This document shows, one piece after another, positions 1 to 7,879 of a stretch of DNA of 64,000 bases (positions are counted from its first letter, which is position 1; every line of letters starts with the position of its first letter). A model generated the notes under the pieces. That model was not told where the DNA came from. It did not search any database and worked only from the letters and a program-made list of their open reading frames with translations. Origin of the DNA: Campylobacter gracilis (GTDB taxonomy: Bacteria; Campylobacterota; Campylobacteria; Campylobacterales; Campylobacteraceae); contig NZ_JAHAFS010000009.1 of NCBI RefSeq assembly GCF_018374135.1, forward strand, positions 25,863-89,862. The letters are read 5' to 3'. Made by a program: the position numbers and the translations under genes.

Positions 1-201
1 TATATCGCTACGGCGATTTCAAGCGCGGTCGCAAACGGCGGCTTTGAGCCTGAAGAGGTCGTAGTTACCAGCTGCCGAGTGGATGCGGGTCCCGTACTTA
101 AGAGATTTCGTCCGCGCGCCAGAGGTACGGCTAGCCGTATCCGCAAGCCTACTTCGCACATCATCGTCGAAGTAGCAAAACCAAGTAAGAAGGAAGCGTA
201 A
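1..201 (+). CDS. rplV: 50S ribosomal protein L22, C-terminal fragment
   Basis: The first 67 codons of the window read open in frame 1 and end in TAA directly before the rpsC start. The fragment carries the conserved L22 C-terminal part: a VDAGPVLKR stretch followed by RPRARG and a basic run ending in a His-Ile-Ile-Val-Glu strand. L22 binds 23S rRNA and its beta-hairpin lines the exit tunnel. The N-terminal part lies outside the window. It sits in the usual S10-operon position immediately before rpsC, with no gap. Confidence 0.95.
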   Translation, partial: YIATAISSAVANGGFEPEEVVVTSCRVDAGPVLKRFRPRARGTASRIRKPTSHIIVEVAKPSKKEA

Positions 202-897
202 ATGGGACAGAAAGTAAATCCGATCGGTTTAAGATTAGGAATTAATCGAAATTGGGAGTCTAGATGGTTCCCTTCTAAAGCGACGCTTTCCGAGAGTATC
301 GGCGAGGATTACAAGATTCGCAAATTTTTAAAAGCCAAGCTTTACTATGCGGGAATTAGTCAAATTCTTATCGAAAGAACGGCTAAGAAAATTCGCGTAA
401 CGATCGTAGCCGCAAGACCGGGTATTATCATCGGCAAAAAAGGCGGCGAGGTCGAAAATTTAAGAAGCGAAGTCGTTAAGCTAGTCAATAAAGACATAGC
501 CATTAATATCAAAGAGGAGCGCAAAGTAGGCTCGAACGCACTTTTGGCTGCAGAAAACGTAGCCATGCAGCTAGAGCGCCGCGTTGCATTCCGCCGCGCT
601 ATGAAGAAGGTCATCCAAGGCGCTCAAAAAGCAGGTGCAAAGGGAATTAAAATTTGCGTCGCAGGTCGCTTGGGCGGTGCGGAGATGGCTAGAACTGAAT
701 GGTATTTGGAGGGACGCGTTCCGCTTCATACTCTAAGGGCTAGGATCGATTATGGCTTTGCCGAAGCGCATACGACCTACGGTAATATCGGCATTAAGGT
801 TTGGATCTTTAAGGGTGAAATTTTACAAAAAGGCATCCAGGCTGAAAAAACCGACGATGCGCCTAAAAAAACACGCAGACCAAGAAGAGGTAAATAG
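202..897 (+). CDS. rpsC: 30S ribosomal protein S3
   Basis: 231-residue S3 beginning [13 protein letters not shown], the usual start of bacterial S3. A KH RNA-binding domain follows, with its GKKG loop at residues 78-81, and then the C-terminal S3 domain ([10 protein letters not shown], then residues up to about 210). The last 15-20 residues are a basic tail. S3 sits in the head of the small subunit at the mRNA entry site. The start codon directly follows the rplV stop and rplP starts 2 bases after the rpsC stop, so the genes form one operon. Confidence 0.98.
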   Translation: MGQKVNPIGLRLGINRNWESRWFPSKATLSESIGEDYKIRKFLKAKLYYAGISQILIERTAKKIRVTIVAARPGIIIGKKGGEVENLRSEVVKLVNKDIAINIKEERKVGSNALLAAENVAMQLERRVAFRRAMKKVIQGAQKAGAKGIKICVAGRLGGAEMARTEWYLEGRVPLHTLRARIDYGFAEAHTTYGNIGIKVWIFKGEILQKGIQAEKTDDAPKKTRRPRRGK

Positions 898-899
898 TT

Positions 900-1325
900 A
901 TGTTGATGCCAAAAAGAACAAAATACCGTAAGATGATGAAAGGTCGCAATCGCGGCTACGCGACGAGAGGAAATTCCTTGACGTTCGGCGATTTCGGTAT
1001 CAAAGCGGTAGAGGCGGGTAGGGTAAATTCTCGCCAGATCGAAGCGGCTCGTGTCGCGATGACGCGCTTCGTAAATCGTCAAGCTAAAATTTGGATTAAG
1101 GTATTCCCAGACAAGCCGCTTACCAAAAAGCCTCTACAAACTCGTATGGGTAAAGGTAAGAGCGGCGTAGAAGAGTGGGTAATGAATATAAAACCGGGCA
1201 GGATCATTTTCGAGATGACCGGCGTTAGCGAAGAGGTTGCTAAAGAGGCGCTTATGCTTTCAATTCATAAACTACCTTTTAAAACGAAAATCGTAAGTAG
1301 GGAAAGCGAAAATGAAATATACTGA
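900..1325 (+). CDS. rplP: 50S ribosomal protein L16
   Basis: 141 residues, normal length for L16. It begins [19 protein letters not shown], which matches the family, so the ATG at 900 is kept. The central PDKPLTKKP loop and the [11 protein letters not shown] segment are typical. L16 helps organise the aminoacyl-tRNA site of the large subunit. It follows rpsC by 2 bases, and its 3' end overlaps rpmC by 14 bases, which suggests translational coupling. Confidence 0.98.
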   Translation: MLMPKRTKYRKMMKGRNRGYATRGNSLTFGDFGIKAVEAGRVNSRQIEAARVAMTRFVNRQAKIWIKVFPDKPLTKKPLQTRMGKGKSGVEEWVMNIKPGRIIFEMTGVSEEVAKEALMLSIHKLPFKTKIVSRESENEIY

Positions 1326-1494
1326 TTTGAAAGATAAAGATTTAGCTGAGCTAAATTCTATGTTGAAACAAAATAAGTTGCTTTTATTTACGGCTAGACA
1401 AAAGCTAAAAACTATGCAGCTAAGCAATCCTAACGAGATTCGCGCTATCAAAAAAGATATCGCTAGAATCAACACCGCTATTAAAGCGAAATAA
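1312..1494 (+). CDS. rpmC: 50S ribosomal protein L29
   Basis: Small 60-residue helical hairpin protein, [14 protein letters not shown] at the N-terminus and a basic second helix with the pattern [10 protein letters not shown], as in L29. L29 lies near the polypeptide exit tunnel. Its start lies inside the end of rplP, as expected from the conserved order rplP-rpmC-rpsQ. Confidence 0.96.
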   Translation: MKYTDLKDKDLAELNSMLKQNKLLLFTARQKLKTMQLSNPNEIRAIKKDIARINTAIKAK

Positions 1495-1503
1495 GGATAG
1501 GTT

Positions 1504-1755
1504 ATGGCATTTAAAAGAGAAATTCAAGGCGTAGTCGTAAAGAAGGCAGGCGATAAAACAGCTACCGTTTTGGTAGAGCGAAGGGTTATGCACCCTAGAT
1601 ATAGAAAGATCGTAAAAAGATTTAAAAAATATCTGATCCACGATGAAAACAACATCGTAAAGATTGGTGACACCATATCTGCGATCGAGTGCAGACCGCT
1701 AAGCGCTAGAAAGTCGTTTCGCTTAAAAGCGGTTTTGAAAACAGGAGTTGAATAA
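1504..1755 (+). CDS. rpsQ: 30S ribosomal protein S17
   Basis: 83-residue OB-fold protein. It starts [12 protein letters not shown] and contains the family signature region [11 protein letters not shown], then HPRYRK and a KKYLIHDE segment. S17 is a primary 16S rRNA-binding protein of the small subunit. Its TAA stop shares one base with the rplN ATG at 1755, so the two genes are translationally coupled. Confidence 0.97.
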   Translation: MAFKREIQGVVVKKAGDKTATVLVERRVMHPRYRKIVKRFKKYLIHDENNIVKIGDTISAIECRPLSARKSFRLKAVLKTGVE

Positions 1756-2123
1756 TGATACAGAGTTTTACCAGACTTGCGGTAGCTGATAATAGCGGCG
1801 CAAAAGAACTTATGTGTATTAAAGTTTTGGGCGGCAGCAAAAGAAGATACGCTACAATCGGCGATATCATCGTTTGCTCTGTAAAAAAAGCGCTCCCTAA
1901 CGGCAAGATTAAGCGCGGTCAAGTAGTAAAAGCCGTAGTCGTTCGTACGACTAAAGAGTTGCACAGAGGCAACGGCTCACTAATTAGATTCGATGAGAAC
2001 GCAGCCGTTATTTTGGATTCAAAAAAAGAGCCGATCGGCACTCGTATTTTCGGTCCTATCGGTAGAGAGGTCAGATACGGCGGTTTTATGAAGATCGTTT
2101 CGCTGGCTCCGGAGGTTTTATAA
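1755..2123 (+). CDS. rplN: 50S ribosomal protein L14
   Basis: 122 residues, beginning [19 protein letters not shown] and containing the L14 signature GDIIVCSVK and a C-terminal FGPIGREVR motif. L14 contributes to an intersubunit bridge. It is the first gene of the spc part of the cluster. It overlaps rpsQ by one base upstream and shares one base with rplX downstream (TAATG arrangement). Confidence 0.98.
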   Translation: MIQSFTRLAVADNSGAKELMCIKVLGGSKRRYATIGDIIVCSVKKALPNGKIKRGQVVKAVVVRTTKELHRGNGSLIRFDENAAVILDSKKEPIGTRIFGPIGREVRYGGFMKIVSLAPEVL

Positions 2124-2356
2124 TGGCAGTAAAATTTAAGATTAAAAAGGGCGATCAAGTAAAGATCATCGCAGGTGACGATAAGGGCAAAACAGGCACT
2201 GTTAAGGCCGTCTTTCCTAAAAAAGCTCAAGTTATCGTCGAGGGTTGTAAAATGGCTAAAAAGGCTATCAAACCAACCGAGCAAAATCCGCAAGGCGGCT
2301 TTACAAGCAAAGAGATGCCTATGGATATTTCAAACGTTGCGTTGGTAGAGGGTTGA
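2123..2356 (+). CDS. rplX: 50S ribosomal protein L24
   Basis: 77-residue L24 with the N-terminal KOW motif ([18 protein letters not shown], residues 8-25). L24 is one of the two proteins that start 50S assembly. At 77 residues it is shorter than E. coli L24 (about 104) because the C-terminal extension is missing; this is normal for epsilonproteobacteria as far as I recall. It starts on the rplN stop codon. Confidence 0.97.
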   Translation: MAVKFKIKKGDQVKIIAGDDKGKTGTVKAVFPKKAQVIVEGCKMAKKAIKPTEQNPQGGFTSKEMPMDISNVALVEG

Positions 2357-2358
2357 TT

Positions 2359-2904
2359 ATGAGCAGACTAAAAGATAAATACGCTAATTCCATCAGAGCT
2401 GCTTTGCAGAAAGAATTTGATATAAAAAATCCTATGCTTATCCCGGCGCTTGAAAAGATCGTTATCAGCGTAGGAACGGGCGAATCGAGCAAAGATCAAA
2501 AAGTGCTTCAAAATATGGCCGATACTATCTCGCTGATCGCAGGCCAAAAAGCGCTTATCGTCAATGCAAAAAAATCGGTTGCCGGCTTTAAAGTGCGCGA
2601 AGGTTTCCCGGTAGGCATAATGGTTACGTTACGAAAAGAGCAGATGTTTGCCTTCCTAGACAAACTGATCTCTATCGCGCTTCCTAGAGTTAAGGATTTC
2701 CGAGGACTACCTAGAACGGGCTTTGACGGACGCGGCAATTATAACTTCGGTTTGCAAGAGCAGCTGATGTTCCCAGAGGTCGAATACGATCAAATTTTAA
2801 GAACTCACGGTATGAATATAACCGTTGTAACGACTACAAATAACGATAAAGAGGCATTTAAATTGCTAGAGCTATTCGGCATGCCTTTTGCAAAAGGAAA
2901 ATGA
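2359..2904 (+). CDS. rplE: 50S ribosomal protein L5
   Basis: 181 residues read from the ATG at 2359 ([12 protein letters not shown]). An in-frame TTG at 2353 would add two residues, but the GAGGG ribosome binding site at 2348-2352 is well spaced for the ATG, so I prefer 2359. The body matches L5: the [15 protein letters not shown] strand, then a [11 protein letters not shown] segment and a Phe-Arg-Gly-Leu motif. L5 binds 5S rRNA in the central protuberance. Its last bases come directly before the rpsN start. Confidence 0.96.
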   Translation: MSRLKDKYANSIRAALQKEFDIKNPMLIPALEKIVISVGTGESSKDQKVLQNMADTISLIAGQKALIVNAKKSVAGFKVREGFPVGIMVTLRKEQMFAFLDKLISIALPRVKDFRGLPRTGFDGRGNYNFGLQEQLMFPEVEYDQILRTHGMNITVVTTTNNDKEAFKLLELFGMPFAKGK

Positions 2905-2905
2905 T

Positions 2906-3091
2906 ATGGCAAAAAAATCAATGGTAGCCAAGGCGAAACGCCCCGCTAAATTTAGCACTCGCGCATATACTAGATGTCAAATTTGCGGTCGTCCGCACTC
3001 CGTTTATAAGGATTTTGGAATTTGTCGCGTTTGCCTTCGCAAGATGGCAAACGAGGGCTTAATCCCGGGTCTAAAAAAAGCAAGCTGGTAA
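2906..3091 (+). CDS. rpsN: 30S ribosomal protein S14, zinc-binding type
   Basis: 61-residue short (type Z) S14. Two CxxC pairs, C24/C27 and C40/C43, form a zinc knuckle. The ATG at 2906, one base after the rplE stop, gives the standard [13 protein letters not shown]-terminus. A longer reading from 2888 overlaps rplE and is not credible. S14 sits in the head of the small subunit. The Cys-containing form is usual in epsilonproteobacteria. Confidence 0.96.
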   Translation: MAKKSMVAKAKRPAKFSTRAYTRCQICGRPHSVYKDFGICRVCLRKMANEGLIPGLKKASW

Positions 3092-3100
3092 GGAGAAGAG

Positions 3101-3496
3101 ATGATTAACGATCTTATTTCAGATGGACTAACTCGCATTAGAAATGCTGCGATGCGAAGGCTGGATACGACTAAGCTTTTTCACTCAAACGTCGTTGAGG
3201 CTATGCTTAAAATTTTAGCCGAGAAGGGCTATATCGAGAGCTACAACGTAGTGGAGGAAAACAATAAAAAGATCATCAACGTAGTGCTTAAATACGACGA
3301 AAAGGGCAGGAGCGTGATAAACGAAGTTAAAAGAATTTCGACTCCGGGTCGCCGCGTATATCAAGGCAAAGACGAGATCAAGCGCTTCAAAAACGGCTAC
3401 GGAACCGTCGTCGTTAGCACAAGCAAAGGCGTTATGAGCGGTATCGACGCGCACAAAGCGGGCGTCGGCGGCGAAGTGCTTTGCACGATCTGGTAA
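3101..3496 (+). CDS. rpsH: 30S ribosomal protein S8
   Basis: 131-residue S8 starting [16 protein letters not shown], with the C-terminal signature region STSKGVMSG and ending in the conserved EVLCTIW. An AAGGAG site lies just before the ATG. S8 is a primary 16S rRNA-binding protein and in E. coli is also the translational repressor of the spc operon. The 77-base gap after it is the largest in the operon and holds an inverted repeat (see 3503-3544). Confidence 0.98.
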   Translation: MINDLISDGLTRIRNAAMRRLDTTKLFHSNVVEAMLKILAEKGYIESYNVVEENNKKIINVVLKYDEKGRSVINEVKRISTPGRRVYQGKDEIKRFKNGYGTVVVSTSKGVMSGIDAHKAGVGGEVLCTIW

Positions 3497-3502
3497 GAAG
3501 TT

Positions 3503-3544
3503 TCTACTTTTTATGGCATTGTGGTATCCATTCGTAAAAGTAGA
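3503..3544 (+). promoter_or_regulatory. Inverted repeat between rpsH and rplF
   Basis: A 9-base arm TCTACTTTT (3503-3511) pairs perfectly with AAAAGTAGA (3536-3544). Inside it a second short pairing, ATGG (3513-3516) with CCAT (3528-3531), can extend the hairpin. It occupies the only sizeable gap of the ribosomal operon (77 bases), directly after rpsH. There is no T-run after it and the operon continues, so it is unlikely to be a full terminator. It could be a processing site, an mRNA-stability element or a ribosomal-protein binding site; the sequence alone does not decide. Confidence 0.45.
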
Positions 3545-3573
3545 CATACCCTAGACAAATAAAAAGGAAAATT

Positions 3574-4110
3574 ATGTCAAGAATTGGTAAAAAACCGATC
3601 TCTATTCCGAGCGGAGTTGAGGTCAAGATTGACGGCTCGTCGTTAAAATTTAAAAAATCGAATAACGAAAAAGAGCTTGATTTAAAAGGTCATGTCGATG
3701 TAAAAATCGAAGACGGAAAGATAGAATTCTCACCTAAGGGCGAGGATAGACAGAGTAGGGCGTATTGGGGAACATACCGCGCTTTAGCCAACAATATCGT
3801 CCTTGGTCTTACCGAGGGCTTTTCAAAACAGCTTGAAATCAACGGCGTCGGCTACAGGGCTGCGATGAAGGGCAGGGTACTTGAGTTAAATTTGGGCTTT
3901 TCGCATCCGATAAATTTTGAATCTCCAAAAGGAATCGAAATTTCCGTAGATAAAAACGTCGTAACCATCAAAGGCGACGACAAGCAGCAAGTAGGTCAAG
4001 TGGCAGCCGAGATCAGAGGATTCAGACCGCCTGAGCCGTATAAGGGTAAAGGCATCAAGTATCTTGAAGAGCATATCATCCGCAAAGCCGGAAAAACAGC
4101 TAAGAAATAA
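3574..4110 (+). CDS. rplF: 50S ribosomal protein L6
   Basis: 178 residues, beginning [17 protein letters not shown], with two L6 repeats and the C-terminal signature [12 protein letters not shown]6 lies near the sarcin-ricin loop and the factor-binding site. A strong AAAAGGAAA ribosome binding site stands before the ATG. It is separated from rpsH by the hairpin-containing gap and followed after 10 bases by rplR. Confidence 0.98.
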   Translation: MSRIGKKPISIPSGVEVKIDGSSLKFKKSNNEKELDLKGHVDVKIEDGKIEFSPKGEDRQSRAYWGTYRALANNIVLGLTEGFSKQLEINGVGYRAAMKGRVLELNLGFSHPINFESPKGIEISVDKNVVTIKGDDKQQVGQVAAEIRGFRPPEPYKGKGIKYLEEHIIRKAGKTAKK

Positions 4111-4120
4111 GGGTTGAGAA

Positions 4121-4477
4121 ATGACACAGAACGTATTAAAAAGAAAGATCTCTTTACGAATCAAGAGAAAAAGAAGAATTCGCGCTAAAATTTCAGGCGT
4201 CGCATCTTGCCCTAGAATTTCTATTTTCAAATCCAATAGGACAGTTTACGCTCAGGCTATTGACGACGCGGCGAGCGCGACTTTGTGCGCCAGCAGCGGT
4301 AAGGTTTTAAATTTAAAGGCGAACAAAGAGGGTGCGGCTAGCTTAGCTAAAGATTTAGCCTCTAAGTTGAAAGATAAAGGCATCTCTGAAGCGATTTTCG
4401 ATCGCAATGGCTATTTGTATCACGGCGTAATCGCAAGTTTTGCCGAGTCGCTACGCCAAAACGGCATCAAACTATAA
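4121..4477 (+). CDS. rplR: 50S ribosomal protein L18
   Basis: 118 residues with a very basic N-terminus (residues 4-25), then the L18 core strand [18 protein letters not shown] and a C-terminal [10 protein letters not shown] region. L18 binds 5S rRNA together with L5 and L25. It sits between rplF and rpsE as in other bacteria. Confidence 0.97.
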   Translation: MTQNVLKRKISLRIKRKRRIRAKISGVASCPRISIFKSNRTVYAQAIDDAASATLCASSGKVLNLKANKEGAASLAKDLASKLKDKGISEAIFDRNGYLYHGVIASFAESLRQNGIKL

Positions 4478-4492
4478 CCCAAAGGAATGATT

Positions 4493-4936
4493 GTGGAAAA
4501 GTATAATAGAGAAGAATTCGAAGAGGTAATCGTCAATATTGGTAGGGTTACGAAGGTCGTTAAAGGCGGTAGAAGGTTTAGGTTTACGGCTCTTATCGTA
4601 GTAGGCAATAGAAACGGCTTGGTAGGCTTTGGCTTTGGTAAGTCCAAAGAGGTTCCCGACGCGATCAAAAAAGCGGTAGACGATGCGTTTAAAAATATCA
4701 TCAAGGTAAATTTAAACGGCTCTACCATCACTCACGATATCGAAGTTAAATACAATGCGAGCAAAATTTTACTTAAGCCGGCGAGCGAAGGTACCGGCGT
4801 TATCGCTGGCGGTTCAGTCCGCCCGGTTTTAGAGCTTGCGGGTGTTAAAGATATCCTCACCAAATCGCTAGGTTCGAACAACTCCTCAAATGTCGTAAGA
4901 GCTACGATGAAAGCTCTTAGTATGTTAAAACACTAA
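4493..4936 (+). CDS. rpsE: 30S ribosomal protein S5 (GTG start)
   Basis: 147 residues from a GTG at 4493 (read [18 protein letters not shown]). An ATG lies two codons upstream at 4487, but the AAAGGA site at 4481-4486 would have no spacing to it and has six bases to the GTG, so GTG is the likely start. The double-stranded RNA-binding-like S5 domain (residues about 10-75) and the C-terminal S5 domain are complete. S5 helps maintain decoding fidelity. No rpmD (L30) gene follows; rplO starts 12 bases later. As I recall, epsilonproteobacteria generally lack L30. Confidence 0.96.
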   Translation: MEKYNREEFEEVIVNIGRVTKVVKGGRRFRFTALIVVGNRNGLVGFGFGKSKEVPDAIKKAVDDAFKNIIKVNLNGSTITHDIEVKYNASKILLKPASEGTGVIAGGSVRPVLELAGVKDILTKSLGSNNSSNVVRATMKALSMLKH

Positions 4937-4948
4937 CAAGGATAAAAG

Positions 4949-5350
4949 ATGGGATTAGAAAATCTTAAAAAGGCCCCAGGCTCGACTCACGCTACTAAGC
5001 GCTTGGGTCGTGGTCAAGGAAGCGGCCTGGGTAAAACTGCTGGTCGCGGTGGCAAAGGTCAGACCGCGCGCACCGGCTCTCATGAAAAAAGAGGCTTCGA
5101 GGGCGGTCAGCAGCCGATTCAGCGAAGGCTTCCAAAGGTAGGTTTTACTTCTAAATTTGAAAAGCCTTACGTGATCAATGTCGATAAAATCGAAGCTATC
5201 AAAGATCTTGGCGAGATCACGATCGAAAGCATCAAATCCGTTCATAAAATTTCAAATTCCGTTAAAAAGATCAAGCTGATCGGCGTAGGCGCAAAGGCGC
5301 TCGCTAGCAAGATCAAAGACGAGAACGTAAAATTTAGCGGACAAAAATAA
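4949..5350 (+). CDS. rplO: 50S ribosomal protein L15
   Basis: 133 residues. The glycine- and arginine-rich N-terminal extension ([20 protein letters not shown], about residues 18-37) is typical of L15, followed by a [15 protein letters not shown] segment. L15 is a late-assembly protein of the large subunit. It shares one base with secY (TAATG), so the ribosomal genes are coupled to the translocon gene. Confidence 0.97.
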   Translation: MGLENLKKAPGSTHATKRLGRGQGSGLGKTAGRGGKGQTARTGSHEKRGFEGGQQPIQRRLPKVGFTSKFEKPYVINVDKIEAIKDLGEITIESIKSVHKISNSVKKIKLIGVGAKALASKIKDENVKFSGQK

Positions 5351-6615
5351 TGAATAAATCGCTACGCAACAAAATTCTCATTACTTTGGGCTTTCTTTTT
5401 GCCTATAGGTTGCTAGCTTACGTGCCGGTTCCGGGAGTGGACGTTGAGGTTATAAAGCAATTTTTTCAAAGCAATAGCAACAACGCTTTTGGAATGTTTA
5501 ATATGTTTAGCGGTAACGCGGCGGAGCGATTCAGCGTTATCTCGCTAGGCATTATGCCTTATATTACCGCTTCGATCATTATGGAGCTGCTCGCCGCGAC
5601 CTTCCCAAATTTAGGCAAGCTCAAAAAAGAGCGCGACGGCATGCAGAAATATATGCAGATCATCAGATACGCTACCATCGCAATCGCTATGGTTCAATCC
5701 ATCGGCGTTAGCATTGGCTTGCAGGGCATTCACGGACAGACCGGAGCGCCTGCGATAATGGCCGAAAATACCAACGAGTTTGTTTTCATCTCGTGCATTT
5801 CGATGCTTGCAGGCACCATGCTTTTGATGTGGATCGGCGAGCAGATTACGCAGCGCGGCGTCGGCAACGGCACCAGCCTTATCATCTTTGCAGGTATCGT
5901 AAGCGCTATCCCTAGAGCGATCGGAAGTACCGTAAATTTAGTAAATACCGGCGAGATGAACGTTTTAAAGCTAATCGCGATCGTGCTAATCATCCTGGCT
6001 ACTATCGGAGCAATTTTATATGTGGAGCTAGGTGAACGTAGAATTCCGGTATCGTTCTCGCGCAAGGTATTGATGGCAAATCAAAATAAGCGCATTATGA
6101 ATTACGTGCCGATCAAGCTAAATTTAAGCGGCGTCATTCCGCCTATTTTTGCAAGCGCGATTTTGATGTTTCCGACTACAATTTTACAAGCAAGCACCAA
6201 TCCGATCATCCAAAAGATCCACGATTTCCTTAGCCCCAGCAATTACTTCTTTAACTTTTTGACCTTTGTGTTGGTTATATTTTTTGCGTATTTTTACGCA
6301 TCGATAGCGTTTAATTCAAAAGATATAAGCGAAAATTTAAAGAAGCAGGGCGGATTTATCCCGGGCATTCGTCCGGGCGAGGGAACGGCGAGCTTTTTAA
6401 ACGAAGTTGCTAGCCGCCTTACGTTTTGGGGATCGATCTATCTCGGCCTCGTGACCGTCATCCCGTGGCTGCTCGTTAAATTTATGGGCGTGCCGTTTTA
6501 TTTCGGCGGCACCAGCGTGCTGATCGTCGTCTCCGTCGCTCTTGATACGATGAGACGCATCGAAGCGCAGATCTATATGAATAAATATCAGACCCTAAGC
6601 GCGGTCGGGCTATAA
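5350..6615 (+). CDS. secY: Preprotein translocase channel subunit SecY
   Basis: 421 residues with ten hydrophobic segments, the length and topology of SecY. Recognisable parts are the first membrane segment with RLLAYVPVPGVD after it, the plug region around MFNMFSGNAAERFSV, and the cytoplasmic loop ending in RRIPVSFSRKV. SecY with SecE and SecG forms the inner-membrane channel for Sec-dependent export and membrane insertion. It starts on the rplO stop and is followed without a gap by map, as in C. jejuni. Confidence 0.98.
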   Translation: MNKSLRNKILITLGFLFAYRLLAYVPVPGVDVEVIKQFFQSNSNNAFGMFNMFSGNAAERFSVISLGIMPYITASIIMELLAATFPNLGKLKKERDGMQKYMQIIRYATIAIAMVQSIGVSIGLQGIHGQTGAPAIMAENTNEFVFISCISMLAGTMLLMWIGEQITQRGVGNGTSLIIFAGIVSAIPRAIGSTVNLVNTGEMNVLKLIAIVLIILATIGAILYVELGERRIPVSFSRKVLMANQNKRIMNYVPIKLNLSGVIPPIFASAILMFPTTILQASTNPIIQKIHDFLSPSNYFFNFLTFVLVIFFAYFYASIAFNSKDISENLKKQGGFIPGIRPGEGTASFLNEVASRLTFWGSIYLGLVTVIPWLLVKFMGVPFYFGGTSVLIVVSVALDTMRRIEAQIYMNKYQTLSAVGL

Positions 6616-7374
6616 ATGGCGATTTTGCTTAAAACAAAAAAAGATTTAGAGGGGCTTCGTGCAGCGAACAAGATCGTTGCGCAGGCCCTTGATTACGCAG
6701 CTTCTTTCATAAAGCCGGGTCTTAGCCTGCTCGAAGTCGATAAGAAGATCGATGATTTCATCACATCCAAGGGTGCGTATCCTGCCTTTAAAGGGCTATA
6801 CGGCTTTCCAAACGCCGCCTGCCTCTCGTTAAACGAAGTCATCATCCACGGCATCCCAGACGAAACGATCTTGCAAGAGGGCGATATCTTAGGCGTCGAT
6901 TTGGGCTCGAAGCTGAACGGATATTTCGGCGACAGCGCACGCACTCTGCCCGTCGGTAAAATTTCAAAAGCCGACGAAGATCTCATCGCATGCAGTAAGG
7001 ACACGCTGGAGTTTGCCATCAAAACGATCAGGGTAGGGATGCACTTCAAAGAGCTAAGCTTCGAGATCGAGAAATTTATTCGTGCGCGCGGCTTCGTGCC
7101 GCTATACGGCTTCTGCGGCCACGGCATCGGCAAGCACCCGCACGAAGAGCCTGAGATCCCAAACTATCTGGAGGGCAACAATCCAAAATCAGGCCCCAAA
7201 ATCAAAAATGGCATGGTCTTTTGCATCGAGCCGATGATCTGCCAAAAGGATGGCACGCCGGTCATCGCCGAGGATAAATGGAGCACGAGAAGCAAGGATG
7301 GGCTCCGCACTAGCCACTATGAGCACTGCATGGCGGTTTTCGACGACAAGGTCGAAGTGCTAAGCGTCGCATAG
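6616..7374 (+). CDS. map: Methionine aminopeptidase, type I
   Basis: 252-residue MetAP. The five metal ligands are visible: D95 (GVDLGSKL), D106 (YFGDSART), H169 (FCGHGIGKH), E205 (FCIEPMI) and E236 (HYEHCMA). The substrate His (IIHGI, H79) is also present. The enzyme removes the initiator methionine from nascent proteins in the cytoplasm. Its ATG follows the secY stop directly. It ends the operon here; infA, which follows map in some bacteria, lies instead at 24605 on the other strand. Confidence 0.97.
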   Translation: MAILLKTKKDLEGLRAANKIVAQALDYAASFIKPGLSLLEVDKKIDDFITSKGAYPAFKGLYGFPNAACLSLNEVIIHGIPDETILQEGDILGVDLGSKLNGYFGDSARTLPVGKISKADEDLIACSKDTLEFAIKTIRVGMHFKELSFEIEKFIRARGFVPLYGFCGHGIGKHPHEEPEIPNYLEGNNPKSGPKIKNGMVFCIEPMICQKDGTPVIAEDKWSTRSKDGLRTSHYEHCMAVFDDKVEVLSVA

Positions 7375-7879
7375 AATTTCGCGCAAAAGCTGGCTCAGCC
7401 TAGTTAAAATTTTTTCACTTTGTCGGTGCGAAATTTTGCCTGCGATCGGTCTTTGACAATTTTACATCGCTCGCGTCTTGGAATTTTACCTCAGCCGCTT
7501 CATGCATAAATTTTATCCAAAGGAAACCTATCGCGCTAGAAATTTTAAAATCTATCGCGACGGTTTGTAGCCTAGCCGCAAAATTTTAAAAGCCGAAATT
7601 TTTAGCTCATACTTTCTGTTTTTTAAAGCCTCGTTTTGTAGCTTCGCTCTTAGATCCGCTTTCAATTAAAATTTAGCCTCAAAATTCCGTCATCCAATTC
7701 TAACTCCCGCCCGTATCTTTAAAATTTAGCCGTAAAATTTGAAGCGTAAAGGCGCGCAAGTAAGCAAGCTCAAAGCTTTAAGCGGCTAAGATTGCGCCTT
7801 GATTTTAAAGCGAAAACATGTCGCGCTACGTAGAAGTGCGCGTCGTCGCGTCTCTTCGTACAAGGCAGGGAAATATAAA
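7375..7879. other. Intergenic, no gene seen
   Basis: About 505 bases between map and the EptC-like gene. I see no convincing coding sequence, tRNA or clear terminator. It is rich in the word AAATTT: nine copies between 7375 and 7798, against roughly one expected every 3 kb at this base composition. A possible 27-codon upstream extension of the next gene from a TTG at 7799 is very arginine-rich and lacks a ribosome binding site, so I left it out. Confidence 0.7.

Noticed and set aside
4937..4948. Missing rpmD (L30) between rpsE and rplO
   Set aside because: As I recall, epsilonproteobacteria generally lack L30, so it is not a loss specific to this genome.
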